Below are positions 27,188-36,904 of a stretch of 64,000 nucleotides of DNA, piece by piece. Made by a program: the position numbers and the translations under genes. Position 1 is the stretch's first letter. The number at the start of each line of letters is the position of its first letter. Source of the DNA: Chryseobacterium gregarium DSM 19109. GTDB taxonomy: Bacteria > Bacteroidota > Bacteroidia > Flavobacteriales > Weeksellaceae. The stretch lies in contig NZ_AUMU01000019.1 of the NCBI RefSeq assembly GCF_000430845.1, forward strand, positions 1 to 64,000, given 5' to 3'. The notes beneath the pieces are model-generated. The model was not told the DNA's origin. It did no database searches and was given only the letters and a program-made list of their open reading frames with translations.

Positions 27188-27288
27188 GATTTATTTAAGA
27201 AGTTAAAGATTAAGCTAATCGTAATCAGATTATAAGCTTAAAATATTAAGAACATTCCTTGACTCAAACTTTAAACTTTAAATAAATC
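27188..27288 (+). repeat. Nested inverted repeats between kdpA and kdpB
   Basis: GATTTATTTAA (27188-27198) is matched by TTTAAATAAATC (27277-27288), and the next bases GAAGTTAAAG also pair largely with CTTTAAAC (27269-27276), giving an imperfect stem of about 20 bp around a 60-base insert. Inside it TTAAGCTAATC (27210-27220) pairs with GATTA...GCTTAA (27228-27241). No terminator T run follows. It may tune expression or mRNA stability between the two genes. Confidence 0.5.
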
Positions 27289-27319
27289 TTAATGGTTCAA
27301 ATAAAAATCATTCAAAGCA

Positions 27320-29359
27320 ATGAAAAATCAATCACAGACATTGTTTCAAAAAGATCTGGTTAACGAAGCCATTCAACAGTCTTTCGTCAAGCTGAATCCT
27401 AAAATCATGTTTAAAAATCCGGTTATGTTCCTGGTGGAAATCGGAACGGCGGTTATGCTTATCGTAAGTATATTCAGCTTAACGGGAGATCATTCCCAAG
27501 GGAGCTTTATTTATAATTTCCTGGTATTTATCATCTTATTCTTTACGGTCTTATTTGCCAATTTCGCCGAGGCCATTGCTGAAGCCAGGGGGAAAGCCCA
27601 GGCCGACACGTTAAGAAAAACACGTGAAGAAACACCGGCCAAACTGATTATCAATAACAAACCGGGATTCCAGGTGGAAACTTCATTAAAAATGTCCGCC
27701 GAAATGAAACTCGGAGATATTTTCCTTTGTGAAACAGGCGACCAGATCCCCATGGACGGCGAAATTATCGAAGGACTGGCAACGATCGATGAATCAGCAA
27801 TTACAGGTGAAAGCGCACCCGTTATCAGAGAATCCGGTGGAGATAAGAGTTCTGTAACAGGCGGTACAAAGGTACTTTCGGACAGAATAAAAGTGAAAGT
27901 CACCACAAAACCGGGTGAATCCTTCTTGGATCAAATGATCGCTCTCGTAGAAGGAGCCTCAAGACAGAAAACACCCAATGAAATCGCACTAACCATATTA
28001 TTAGCCGGATTTACGCTGACTTTTATCATCGTTACCGTTACCTTGAAACCTTTTGCAGATTATTCGCAGACGCCGATTACCATCGCGGCATTCATTTCAC
28101 TTTTCGTTTGTCTGATTCCGACAACGATCGGCGGCCTGCTTTCTGCGATCGGCATTGCAGGGATGGACAGAGCTTTACGAGCCAATGTTATTACCAAAAG
28201 CGGTAAAGCCGTTGAAACGGCGGGAGATATTGATGTCTTGCTTTTGGATAAAACAGGGACCATCACTATTGGAAACCGGAAAGCCACCCAGTTTCACCCT
28301 GTCCACGGAACCGATCCCGATGAATTTATCAAAGCCTCGGCACTCAGTTCTGTAGCAGATGAAACGCCGGAAGGAAAATCCATCATCGAATTAAGCCGGT
28401 TAAAGCCTGAAGAATTGCTGGTTCCCAATCCTGTTTATATTGAATTTACCGCTGAGACCAGAACTTCAGGGATTGATTTTGAAGATACAAGGATCCGGAA
28501 AGGCGCGTATGATACCATTAAAAAGATTACCGAAAAAGCAGGGAATATTTTCCCGCCGGAAACCCAGGAAGCCGTAACCAGGATCTCTGAAAACGGAGGA
28601 ACGCCGCTGGTTGTTTCCGTTAATGAAAAGGTCTGGGGCGTGATTGAGCTTCAGGACATCATTAAAACCGGAATTCAGGAACGCTTTCAGCGGCTGAGAA
28701 AAATGGGGGTAAAAACCGTGATGGTTACCGGTGACAATCCTTTAACGGCCAAATTTATCGCTGAAAAAGCCGGCGTTGATGACTTTATTGCCGAAGCCAG
28801 GCCGGAAGATAAAATGAACTACATTAAAAAAGAACAACAGGAAGGAAAGCTGGTGGCCATGATGGGCGACGGAACCAATGATGCGCCGGCCCTTGCGCAA
28901 GCCGATGTCGGGGTTGCCATGAACAGCGGAACGGCGGCTGCCAAAGAGGCGGGAAATATGGTCGATCTGGATAATGATCCTACAAAATTAATTGAAATTG
29001 TAGAAATCGGAAAACAGCTGTTGATGACCCGCGGGACGCTTACCACATTCAGTATTGCGAATGACGTGGCGAAATATTTTGCCATTATCCCGGCGCTCTT
29101 CATTACGTTTATCCCCGCACTTCAGAAGCTGAACATCATGAATCTTCACAGTCCGGAATCTGCCATTTTATCGGCGATTATTTTTAACGCGGTCATTATC
29201 CCCGTTCTGATTCCGCTGGCGCTAAAAGGAGTGGCTTACAAACCGATCGGTGCCAGCGCATTGCTGAGAAGAAACCTTCTGATCTATGGTTTGGGCGGGA
29301 TAATCGCGCCGTTCATCGGCATCAAATTGATCGATTTGTTTATCAGTTTATTCTTTTAA
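27320..29359 (+). CDS. kdpB: K+-transporting ATPase subunit B (P-type ATPase)
   Basis: KdpB (679 aa) hydrolyses ATP to drive K+ uptake. It carries the actuator-domain TGES (162-165), whose Ser is the site of inhibitory phosphorylation in E. coli, the phosphorylated Asp310 in DKTGTITIG, the nucleotide-binding domain, and the hinge '[14 protein letters not shown]'. Membrane helices lie near 35-80, 220-285 and 580-679. The '[17 protein letters not shown]' segment is the KdpB ion-pathway region. All catalytic motifs are intact. Confidence 0.97.
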   Translation: MKNQSQTLFQKDLVNEAIQQSFVKLNPKIMFKNPVMFLVEIGTAVMLIVSIFSLTGDHSQGSFIYNFLVFIILFFTVLFANFAEAIAEARGKAQADTLRKTREETPAKLIINNKPGFQVETSLKMSAEMKLGDIFLCETGDQIPMDGEIIEGLATIDESAITGESAPVIRESGGDKSSVTGGTKVLSDRIKVKVTTKPGESFLDQMIALVEGASRQKTPNEIALTILLAGFTLTFIIVTVTLKPFADYSQTPITIAAFISLFVCLIPTTIGGLLSAIGIAGMDRALRANVITKSGKAVETAGDIDVLLLDKTGTITIGNRKATQFHPVHGTDPDEFIKASALSSVADETPEGKSIIELSRLKPEELLVPNPVYIEFTAETRTSGIDFEDTRIRKGAYDTIKKITEKAGNIFPPETQEAVTRISENGGTPLVVSVNEKVWGVIELQDIIKTGIQERFQRLRKMGVKTVMVTGDNPLTAKFIAEKAGVDDFIAEARPEDKMNYIKKEQQEGKLVAMMGDGTNDAPALAQADVGVAMNSGTAAAKEAGNMVDLDNDPTKLIEIVEIGKQLLMTRGTLTTFSIANDVAKYFAIIPALFITFIPALQKLNIMNLHSPESAILSAIIFNAVIIPVLIPLALKGVAYKPIGASALLRRNLLIYGLGGIIAPFIGIKLIDLFISLFF

Positions 29360-29370
29360 AATTTAATTAA

Positions 29371-29919
29371 ATGAAAAATCATATTTCATCAGCATTAAGA
29401 TTGACTCTTGTCATGCTCGTTATTGTAGGACTTTATTTAGGCTTTGTCTATGCCGGCTCCAAAATATTACCGACCGGCGGAAATGCAGAAATCATCCATT
29501 ATAAAGGTCAAAAATTCTACGCCAACATCGGCCAGGATTTTAAATCTCCCAAATATTTTCATGGCAGGCCTTCCGCTGTGGATTACAATGCCGCAGGAAG
29601 CGCAGGAAGCAATAAAGGGCCCAGCAATAAGGAATATCTGGAAACGGTCCAGAAAAGAATCGATACGCTGAAAATGCAGAATCCGGGAATGGAAAATATA
29701 AAAGTTCCCGTAGACCTTGTTACGGCAAGCGGAAGCGGTCTGGATCCTGATATTTCTGAGGGCGGAGCATTTTATCAAGTAAAAAGAATTGCAAAAGTGA
29801 GAAATCTTTCTGACCAGAAACTCGAAGATCTTATTAAAAATCAGACAGAAACACCTCTTTTCGGACCGTCTAAAGTAAATGTTTTGAAATTGAATATTGC
29901 TTTGGATAATTTAAAATAA
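29371..29919 (+). CDS. kdpC: K+-transporting ATPase subunit C
   Basis: KdpC (182 aa) has one N-terminal membrane helix (about 8-30) and a periplasmic domain. Typical motifs are 'KYFHGRPSAVDYNAAGSAGSN', read as two parts around the GRPS motif, and 'DLVTASGSGLDPDISEGGAFYQVKRIAKVR', of which the LVTASGSGLDPDIS core is diagnostic. It starts 11 bases after kdpB, and the first porin gene follows 27 bases later, so the transcript probably continues. Confidence 0.96.
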   Translation: MKNHISSALRLTLVMLVIVGLYLGFVYAGSKILPTGGNAEIIHYKGQKFYANIGQDFKSPKYFHGRPSAVDYNAAGSAGSNKGPSNKEYLETVQKRIDTLKMQNPGMENIKVPVDLVTASGSGLDPDISEGGAFYQVKRIAKVRNLSDQKLEDLIKNQTETPLFGPSKVNVLKLNIALDNLK

Positions 29920-29946
29920 TAACACATTGTTATCAATATTTATATA

Positions 29947-31314
29947 ATGAAATCAACAACCATTCAGGCTATTTTTTTATTGGGATTTTTTGCTTTCCAT
30001 CCCATAAATGCACAGGAAAATAAGAAAGATTCAGTTTCCTTGCAACCTAAAGATTCTTTAATTACAAATGATTCTAAAATTCCTTTTGACGGCTACGATC
30101 TGACGTGGATCAACGGACAGAACCGCCAGACCGATTTCCCTTTAACCTTAAAAGACAAAGATGGAGAAACCATTTTAACAGGTGTAACCTATGTAGATGC
30201 CTATTATAACCATGATTTCCGTAATCCCAAAGATAATACGCATACTGTTTCTTCTGCCATCGGCCGTTCCAATGAATTTACCATTAATATGGCGAGTATC
30301 GGTTTGGAAACCAACTACAAAAATATGATCGGCCGTTTATGGTTACAATACGGGCAGATGGGTTCTATTGTTCAGGATCTGGACGGAACCGTGAATCATG
30401 GTAAAAATACCAGTGTCAATAATTTAAAAAACATCAGAGAAGCTGCCGCAGGTTATCATTTTAACGTAATGCACGGTTTGAATGTGGAGGCCGGGATTTT
30501 CATGAGTTACATCGGTCTGGAAAGTTATGTGCTGGGTGAAAACTGGAACTACCAGAGAAGTTTGGTCTGCGATTTTACACCTTTCTATTTTCAGGGAGCA
30601 AGAATTCAGGCGTATCCTTCAAAAAAATATAAGGTTGAACTTTGGTTGTTAAACGGCTGGCAAAGTTATAATTCATGGAATAAAGGTCTCGGATTGGGCG
30701 TTTCCAATTATTACCGTCCGAATGAAAATCTTCAGTTGGTGGCCAACTTTTATGTCAACGGGAAAGACACGAGAAATAATCCCGATGTCCGCCGTTTTCA
30801 CCATGACCACAGTATTGTGGCAAGATATTTCCACAATAAAGAAAGTAATGGATTGTCACAGGCTGCGTTCAGCATCAACAACCATTACGGGTTCCAGAGC
30901 GGAGGCGGTGTGAAGGCAAAAGACAATTACATGATGGGTACCTCTATTGCCAACAGGTTGTGGTTTCATCATAATAAAGTGGCTTTATCTTTAAGAGCCG
31001 ATGCCATTTCAAACCCGGGTGCTTATCTGGCATTCTCCCCTTCTCCGGTTGTGAATAATGATTTTAATGATGCTCTGGCAAAAGGAGAAAAACTGAAAAT
31101 GTTTCAGGGAACGGCCACTGTTGACCTCATGCCGAATCAATTCGTGACTTTCAGATTGGAATACGGATTCAGAAAAAGCAATATCCCTTATTTTGCAGGG
31201 CCTGAAGGAACAACTAGTCCCGATGGATGGATTGACACGCCGGTTGACTCATGGAGACCGGATTTAAGAAAATCGGACAGCAGATTAACATTGGCTGTAA
31301 TGTTCAGACTTTAA
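29947..31314 (+). CDS. BBP2-type outer-membrane beta-barrel porin 1
   Basis: A 455-residue exported protein (signal peptide ending 'FHPINAQ') with a linker and a beta-barrel rich in alternating aromatic/polar strands: 'GVTYVDAYYNHDFRNP', 'RLWLQYGQMG', 'YKVELWLLNGWQSYN', ending 'LTLAVMFRL'. 'ESYVLGENWNYQRS' and 'LNGWQ' match the OmpL-like porin-2 (BBP2) family. It lies 27 bases behind kdpC and before the kdp sensor genes, suggesting an outer-membrane path for K+ or solutes that works with the pump (inference from position). Confidence 0.82.
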   Translation: MKSTTIQAIFLLGFFAFHPINAQENKKDSVSLQPKDSLITNDSKIPFDGYDLTWINGQNRQTDFPLTLKDKDGETILTGVTYVDAYYNHDFRNPKDNTHTVSSAIGRSNEFTINMASIGLETNYKNMIGRLWLQYGQMGSIVQDLDGTVNHGKNTSVNNLKNIREAAAGYHFNVMHGLNVEAGIFMSYIGLESYVLGENWNYQRSLVCDFTPFYFQGARIQAYPSKKYKVELWLLNGWQSYNSWNKGLGLGVSNYYRPNENLQLVANFYVNGKDTRNNPDVRRFHHDHSIVARYFHNKESNGLSQAAFSINNHYGFQSGGGVKAKDNYMMGTSIANRLWFHHNKVALSLRADAISNPGAYLAFSPSPVVNNDFNDALAKGEKLKMFQGTATVDLMPNQFVTFRLEYGFRKSNIPYFAGPEGTTSPDGWIDTPVDSWRPDLRKSDSRLTLAVMFRL

Positions 31315-31341
31315 CTGACAAAATAAATTTTAATACTTACT

Positions 31342-31381
31342 AAGGGCTCGAAATAATTAACCTTAATTGTTTCGAGCTCTT
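31342..31381 (+). other. Intercistronic hairpin between the porin genes
   Basis: AAGGGCTCGAAA (31342-31353) pairs with TTTCGAGCTCTT (31370-31381), and the inner TAATTAA/TTAATTG extends the stem to about 18 pairs. It is followed by A residues, not T, so it is not a standard terminator in the plus direction. It may protect or process the upstream kdp-porin mRNA. Confidence 0.55.
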
Positions 31382-31417
31382 AAAAACAATTAACCATTGC
31401 TAAAAAGAAATTTGAAA

Positions 31418-32503
31418 ATGAAAAAGTATATTGTCACTGGGCTTATGTTGGGTATGTTTTTTCCGAAGGCACAGTCTTCGGATTCGATGAAAATTGGCAA
31501 TAAGATCACCTTTTCTGCCTATGCAGAGCTTTTTTACAGTTATGATTTTAATGAACCGGCTAATCATCACCGTCAGGATTTTCTATATTCATACAACCGT
31601 CACAACGAGCTGAATCTTAATTTAGGACTTGTTAAAGCTGCTTATAAAAGCGAAACCCTGCGCGCTCATTTTGCTTTGATGGCAGGAACTTATGCACAGG
31701 ATAATATGGCAGCAGAGCAAGATGCTTTACGGTATGTAAACGAAGCCAATATTGGAATTAAAATTTCAAAAACAAAAAACCTTTGGATTGATGCCGGAAT
31801 TATGCCTTCCCATATCGGTTGGGAAAGTGCCATTGGAAAAGATAATATCAACCTGACAAGGAGTCTTGCTGCTGAAAATTCGCCTTATTTTGAAACAGGA
31901 GCCAAAATTTCTTATTCTTCTGATAACGGAAAATGGTTTTTAAGCGGATTGGTTTTAAATGGCTGGCAAAGAATTGCCAAACCGGAAGGCAATCAAAGTA
32001 TTTCTTTCGGACATCAGGTGACTTACACACCAAATGAGAAAATCACATTAAACAGCAGTTCATTCATTGGAAATGACAAATCCAAAGCAGAGAAAAAAAT
32101 GCGCTATTTTCATGATGTGTACGGAAGTCTTCAATTAACAGAAAAACTTTCTACAGTTTTAGGTTTCGACATCGGAGCTGAACAGAAATTAAAAGGAAGC
32201 AAACAGTATAATATCTGGTACACTCCAAATATATTGATGAAATATCAGCTCGATAACAAATGGACTTTGGCCGGAAGACTGGAATATTACAACGACAAAA
32301 ATGGGGTTATCATCAATACAAAAACACCCAATGGATTTCAGACTTTTGGATATTCTTTGAATGTAGATTATGCGATCTTAAAAAATGTAGTATTCCGTAC
32401 AGAGGCAAGAGGTTTTACTTCTAAAGATGCGGTCTTTGTCAAGAATGATGAACTTAAACAAGGAAACTTTTTCATTACAACAAGTCTTTCAGTCTGGTTT
32501 TAA
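31418..32503 (+). CDS. BBP2-type outer-membrane beta-barrel porin 2
   Basis: A 361-residue relative of the preceding porin. It has a signal peptide (MKKYIVTGLMLGMFFPKAQS), then barrel strands including 'SAYAELFYSYDFNEP', 'NLWIDAGIMPSHIGWESA', 'SGLVLNGWQRI' and a final 'FFITTSLSVWF' with C-terminal Phe. 'GIMPSHIGWES' and 'LNGWQ' align with motifs of porin 1, so the pair arose by duplication and divergence. I start at ATG 31418 since an in-frame TTG at 31397 would add non-signal residues. Function probably solute passage; substrate unknown. Confidence 0.82.
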   Translation: MKKYIVTGLMLGMFFPKAQSSDSMKIGNKITFSAYAELFYSYDFNEPANHHRQDFLYSYNRHNELNLNLGLVKAAYKSETLRAHFALMAGTYAQDNMAAEQDALRYVNEANIGIKISKTKNLWIDAGIMPSHIGWESAIGKDNINLTRSLAAENSPYFETGAKISYSSDNGKWFLSGLVLNGWQRIAKPEGNQSISFGHQVTYTPNEKITLNSSSFIGNDKSKAEKKMRYFHDVYGSLQLTEKLSTVLGFDIGAEQKLKGSKQYNIWYTPNILMKYQLDNKWTLAGRLEYYNDKNGVIINTKTPNGFQTFGYSLNVDYAILKNVVFRTEARGFTSKDAVFVKNDELKQGNFFITTSLSVWF

Positions 32504-32593
32504 TTAAGCTGTAAGGCCGTTGCTCGCTTTATCTGCTTTTAGTTTGCAACAATATTTATGTTTCAGAAAATACAATTAAAAAGAATTAAATCC

Positions 32594-33703
32594 ATGCCTT
32601 CAGCACAAGATTTTTTAGAACTGATTCAGAAATCCCGGAAGGGAAAATTTAAAATTTATATCGGGATGAGCGCAGGCGTAGGAAAGACATTCCGTATGCT
32701 TCAGGAAGCCCATGTTCTTTTGCGGAATGGTATTGACGTGAAAATCGGCTATATTGAAACCCATGGCCGGGAAGAAACTCAGGCACTGGTTGAAGGCATT
32801 CCGGATATTCCAAGGAGGTCCTCTTTTTATAAGGGTAAAAATCTGGAGGAAATGGATCTTCAGGCCATTATCAATAGTCATCCCGAAGTGGTTCTCGTGG
32901 ATGAACTGGCCCATACCAACATTGAAGGTTCAAAAAATAAAAAAAGATGGCAGGATGTTCTGGATATTCTCGACAGCGGAATTAACGTTATCAGTGCCAT
33001 GAATATTCAGCATATTGAAAGCTTAAATGAAGAAGTAAAAAAAATAACAGGAATTGAAGTTACAGAACGGGTTCCTGATAAAATTTTAGGACTTGCCGAT
33101 GAATTGGTAAATATCGATCTAACGGCCGATGAATTGCTGACCAGACTGAAAGAAGGTAAAATCTATAAAAAGGAAAAAATCCAGACCGCTTTGCAGAATT
33201 TTTTCCAGAGCGGCCATATTCTGCAGCTCCGTGAACTGGCTCTAAAAGAAGTAGCTACCCACGTTGAAAAAAAAGTGGAGACAGAAATTAAAACGGAAAA
33301 CTTTAAACCCGTGAAATTCCTGGCCTGCATCAGCAGCAACGGGAAAGTGGCCAAGAATATTATCCGCAAAACGGCTAGACTCGCCAGTTATTACAACAGT
33401 CCGTGGACGGTTCTGTACATTCAGAGGCCCTCGGAAAGCCTTGAAAAAATTGCCCTTGACAAGCAGCGTTATCTGATTAATAATTTTAATTTAGCGCAGG
33501 AATTGGGTGCGAAAGTCATGCGCATGAAAGAAAGCAGCGTCCACAAAGGGATTCTGGAGTATGTCATTGAACATAACATTACTACGGTCTGTATGGGAAA
33601 GCCTCACGCGGCATTATGGCGGAACATTTTCGGCTACAGCTGGATGTACACCCTGATGAACCGGCTGAATGAACGGCAGATTGATATTATTATTTTATCC
33701 TGA
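32594..33703 (+). CDS. KdpD N-terminal sensor protein (KdpD + USP-like domains, no kinase)
   Basis: A 369-residue cytoplasmic protein that equals the N-terminal part of KdpD. The KdpD domain (1-215) has Walker A GMSAGVGKT, 'GYIETHGREET', Walker B-like 'VVLVDELAHTN' and 'NIQHIESLNEEVKKITGI'. The second half (about 240-365) resembles a universal-stress-protein domain, which in KdpD binds nucleotides such as c-di-AMP. Membrane helices, HAMP and kinase are absent; the neighbouring gene supplies them. The start is uncertain: ATG 32594 aligns best with known KdpD starts, but ATG 32558 is in frame. A near-consensus box TTAGTTTG (32539-32546) lies upstream. It ends 4 bases before the kinase gene. Confidence 0.9.
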   Translation: MPSAQDFLELIQKSRKGKFKIYIGMSAGVGKTFRMLQEAHVLLRNGIDVKIGYIETHGREETQALVEGIPDIPRRSSFYKGKNLEEMDLQAIINSHPEVVLVDELAHTNIEGSKNKKRWQDVLDILDSGINVISAMNIQHIESLNEEVKKITGIEVTERVPDKILGLADELVNIDLTADELLTRLKEGKIYKKEKIQTALQNFFQSGHILQLRELALKEVATHVEKKVETEIKTENFKPVKFLACISSNGKVAKNIIRKTARLASYYNSPWTVLYIQRPSESLEKIALDKQRYLINNFNLAQELGAKVMRMKESSVHKGILEYVIEHNITTVCMGKPHAALWRNIFGYSWMYTLMNRLNERQIDIIILS

Positions 33704-33707
33704 ATTG

Positions 33708-35423
33708 ATGAAACTAAAAACAAAACTTACCTTAGGCGTCGGTCTCCTGTTTTTACTGATTGTCCTGCTTTCAGTAATAGGCTCTGTATATATCAACAAA
33801 TTAAAATCGGATACGGAGAAAATCCTTACCGCTAACTATAACAGTATCGAGTTCTCTAAAAATATGCTGCTGGCTCTGGATAAGATCTCGTCTGACAGTG
33901 CCGTGGCCATCAAAGATTTCAGGAAAAACAGCATCCTGCAGGAGAAAAATTTAACGGAATTCGGTGAAAAAGAAGCTACCCAGAACCTTAATTTACATTT
34001 TAAGGGTTATCTTCAACAGCCTACCGGTGAAAAGGAAAAACTGATCCGGGAAGATCTGGTTACCATTATGTCGCTGAATATGAAAGGCATCGAACGAAAA
34101 AGCGACATTGCCATCATTACGGCTGAAAATGCCACCTTCTGGATCGTCAGCCTGGGAACAGTATGTTTCCTGATTGCCGTGGTTTTATTGGTCAATTTAC
34201 CCCAGACCATCGCCGAACCTATTAAGCAGCTTACGTTCAGTATCCGGCAGATTGCGGATAAAAATTATAATCAGCGGGTTCATTTTAAAGGAAGTGAGGA
34301 ATTTAACGACCTTGCCCATTCTTTTAACGTCATGGCAGAAAAGCTGCAGGAATATGAAAGCAGCACGCTTTCAAAGCAGCTGATGGATAAAAAGCGCATT
34401 GAAACGCTGGTAAACAACATGCATGATGCGGTGATCGGGCTGGATGAGCGTCATTACATTTACATGATCAATGACGAAGCCCTGAAAATTACCAACCTTA
34501 AAAAAGAGGAAATCATCGGAAAGACCGTCCATGAAGTGGCGGTGAATAATGATCTGGTAAGAGAATTATTAAAGAATATCGATCATCCTGTAAAAGAACC
34601 CATTAAAATTGTTTCGGATAATAAAGAAAACTATTTCGAGCAGGAAATCATCCCGATCAATATTGTAAAAACCGGTGAAAAGGAAAGAAAAAACATCGGT
34701 AAAGTGATTCTGCTCCGGAATATTACCCCTTTTAAAGAACTGGATTTTGCCAAGACCAATTTTATTGCCACCATCTCACATGAACTTAAAACACCGATTT
34801 CTGCGATAAAAATGGGGGTTCAGTTATTAGGAAATCAAAAATTCGGACCCTTGAACGGACAGCAGAAGGAATTGTTAGACGGCATCAATGAAGATGGCCA
34901 GCGTTTATTAAATATCACCGGCGAATTATTAAATTTATCACAGGTTGAAACAGGAAATATCCGCCTGAATATTGAAAACTGTTCTCCAGAAGAAATTGTT
35001 CATACTGCGATAAAAAATGTTATAAAATTAGCCGAACAGAAAAATATCTCAATCAATTCTCAAATTATCCTGAATGAAAATGACCTTGTTTCTGCAGATT
35101 TTGACAAAACCGTCTGGGTCATGAATAATTTCCTGAGCAATGCCATCAAACATTCTTTTCAGGATGAAAATATCCAGATTTTGGTTGAAAGAACTGATTT
35201 AAACATTCGGTTCAGCATTACGGATACTGGAAAAGGGATTGATGAAAAATACCACCGCCAGATTTTCGACCGCTATTTCCAGGTTCCGGGTGAGCATCAG
35301 AACGGCACTGGGCTCGGACTTGCGATTTCCAAAAATTTCATCGAAAAACAGCACGGTGAAATCGGCGTAAAAAGTTTACCCGATCAGGGAAGCACTTTTT
35401 ATTTCGTGCTGCCTTTGGCTTAA
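33708..35423 (+). CDS. Membrane sensor histidine kinase (HAMP-PAS-HisKA-HATPase), partner of split KdpD
   Basis: A 571-residue kinase. Two membrane helices (about 8-28 and 142-163) enclose a helical periplasmic part of about 110 residues. Then come a HAMP linker (about 164-216), a PAS domain (about 230-340), the HisKA H-box with His358 in 'ISHELKTP', and an ATPase domain with N box 'NNFLSNAIKHS', G1 'DTGKGID' and G2 'GTGLGLAIS'. It starts 4 bases after the KdpD sensor half and follows kdpFABC. It probably phosphorylates the NtrC-type regulator encoded upstream of kdp; pairing is by location. An in-frame TTG-class upstream start would overlap the previous gene. Confidence 0.9.
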   Translation: MKLKTKLTLGVGLLFLLIVLLSVIGSVYINKLKSDTEKILTANYNSIEFSKNMLLALDKISSDSAVAIKDFRKNSILQEKNLTEFGEKEATQNLNLHFKGYLQQPTGEKEKLIREDLVTIMSLNMKGIERKSDIAIITAENATFWIVSLGTVCFLIAVVLLVNLPQTIAEPIKQLTFSIRQIADKNYNQRVHFKGSEEFNDLAHSFNVMAEKLQEYESSTLSKQLMDKKRIETLVNNMHDAVIGLDERHYIYMINDEALKITNLKKEEIIGKTVHEVAVNNDLVRELLKNIDHPVKEPIKIVSDNKENYFEQEIIPINIVKTGEKERKNIGKVILLRNITPFKELDFAKTNFIATISHELKTPISAIKMGVQLLGNQKFGPLNGQQKELLDGINEDGQRLLNITGELLNLSQVETGNIRLNIENCSPEEIVHTAIKNVIKLAEQKNISINSQIILNENDLVSADFDKTVWVMNNFLSNAIKHSFQDENIQILVERTDLNIRFSITDTGKGIDEKYHRQIFDRYFQVPGEHQNGTGLGLAISKNFIEKQHGEIGVKSLPDQGSTFYFVLPLA

Positions 35424-35445
35424 ATAAATTTTCTACATTTGATAA

Positions 35446-36018
35446 ATGGCAATTTATCAGTTTAGATTAAACTTAATTCCACGAAAAGGAGTTATTCATG
35501 AGTTTGGATTTATTCCTAATTAATTAAAAATCAACACTCAGGAAAGAGAAGATCATTATTATCTTGAAAAAGATAAATTATTAGATTCTGCTGATTTTTT
35601 CTTAGATGCTTTAACGATAAATTTTTGGGATTCAGCAGAAATTCTTCCAACAGAGATAATTTATTACATCAATAAATTGTTTCCCAGAAAACCTGTAAAA
35701 AGTATGTCCGATTATTATTACTGGAAACATTATAAAAGAATGAGTGACAGTACGATTGATCATGATGCTTCATTAGATTTAACTAAAAATGGAAAGATAA
35801 AAGAACTTCATTTTCGGGCAGACTTAAGAGAACCACATTTAACATTCTTAACCGGATTTATTGAAATTGCAAAAAAGTATGATTGCCTTTTGCTGGACAT
35901 ACAGGGAAACCTGATATCACCGGAAGAAAAACAGGTATATAAATTAATAAAACTTTCAAACAGCTATAAGTTTCTCACCAATCACGAAAAGTTTTTAAAT
36001 GATTTGAGTCATCTTTAA
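35446..36018 (+). pseudogene. Hypothetical gene interrupted by an in-frame TAA
   Basis: ATG 35446 opens a frame that meets TAA at 35521-35523 after 25 codons and then stays open, without shift, to TAA at 36016-36018: 190 sense positions in total. Both sides look coding: 'MAIYQFRLNLIPRKGVIHEF' before the stop, acidic and aromatic-rich sequence after it. A single CAA-to-TAA change would explain it. Downstream starts (TTG 35677, ATG 35704) could allow a shorter product of about 105-113 residues. The family is not recognised; it looks like other small soluble proteins near polymorphic-toxin loci. Confidence 0.65.
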
Positions 36019-36074
36019 AACTTTAAATAACAGTTAGAGATGCCAGGCAATATACATCATAAAGAAATTTGCGG

Positions 36075-36082
36075 TAAATTTG
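36075..36082 (+). promoter_or_regulatory. -7 promoter box of the SUKH-like gene
   Basis: TAAATTTG matches TAnnTTTG; transcription is expected near 36089, 9 bases before the ATG. Confidence 0.5.
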
Positions 36083-36097
36083 AATACTACTAAAAAC

Positions 36098-36904
36098 ATG
36101 ATGACCACAATACCTGAAAATTTCACAGAATTTCTCTACTGGATAAAAAGAGAAACAGAAACTTTATGGAGCAAAAACCCTGATTTGCATCATTTTGAAA
36201 AATGGCTTCATGGTGCCGAATGGATAGGGATGAGCGATACACAGATCAACCAGGCTGAAGAAAAATATTCTATAAAATTCACTCATGAACATAAAGAATT
36301 TTTAAAGGTTTTGCATGCTGTTGACCGCAGGGAAAAGCGTGAAGATACAGATGATAACGGAGAAATTATAGTGAATGAATATCCTTTTTTCTATAATTGG
36401 CTGGAAGATAATGAAGAAATTATTTACAGGCTGCAATATCCTTTTGAAGGTATATTACATAATGTAAAAAACCATGCCATGTGGTTAAAGTCCTGGGGTG
36501 GAAGACCTGACAACGAAGCAGAGCTAACAGAAAAATTTACTGATATTTACCGTCAATCCCCAAGGTTGCTTCCTCTGCATGCTCATCGTTTTCTGGTAAG
36601 TGATCCTTCTTTACTATATAATCCGGTACTGTCAATCTGGGGAGCAGACACAATCATTTATGGGTGGACTTTAAAAACATATTTAATAAACGAACTCAAA
36701 TATTATCTGGATATTTGGAAAACTGTATATGATGAAGAGGACCGGCAATATTATTCTGATCTTAATGATGAAGCCAGAAAAACACATGATAATGATTACC
36801 AATATGACCCATCTAAAAAAATTCCTTTTTGGCAGGAGATTATCTTAGATTATAATCAATCCTGGTCAAGTTTTGGCTTGAAAAACCCTCCTAACCTTAC
36901 TTAG
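36098..36904 (+). CDS. SUKH (SMI1/KNR4)-like protein, possible immunity protein
   Basis: A 268-residue acidic soluble protein. Residues about 45-75, 'GMSDTQINQAEEKYSIKFTH' and 'EFLKVLHAVDR', match the start of SMI1/KNR4 (SUKH) domains, which often neutralise polymorphic and T6SS toxins. Later parts (PFFYNWLEDNE, HAMWLKSWG, LLPLHAHRFL, VLSIWGADTIIYG) fit longer SUKH-type proteins. A TAAATTTG box at 36075-36082 sets the start at ATG 36098 (or 36101) rather than TTG 36080. No toxin gene lies next to it, so it would be an orphan immunity gene. Confidence 0.65.
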   Translation: MMTTIPENFTEFLYWIKRETETLWSKNPDLHHFEKWLHGAEWIGMSDTQINQAEEKYSIKFTHEHKEFLKVLHAVDRREKREDTDDNGEIIVNEYPFFYNWLEDNEEIIYRLQYPFEGILHNVKNHAMWLKSWGGRPDNEAELTEKFTDIYRQSPRLLPLHAHRFLVSDPSLLYNPVLSIWGADTIIYGWTLKTYLINELKYYLDIWKTVYDEEDRQYYSDLNDEARKTHDNDYQYDPSKKIPFWQEIILDYNQSWSSFGLKNPPNLT

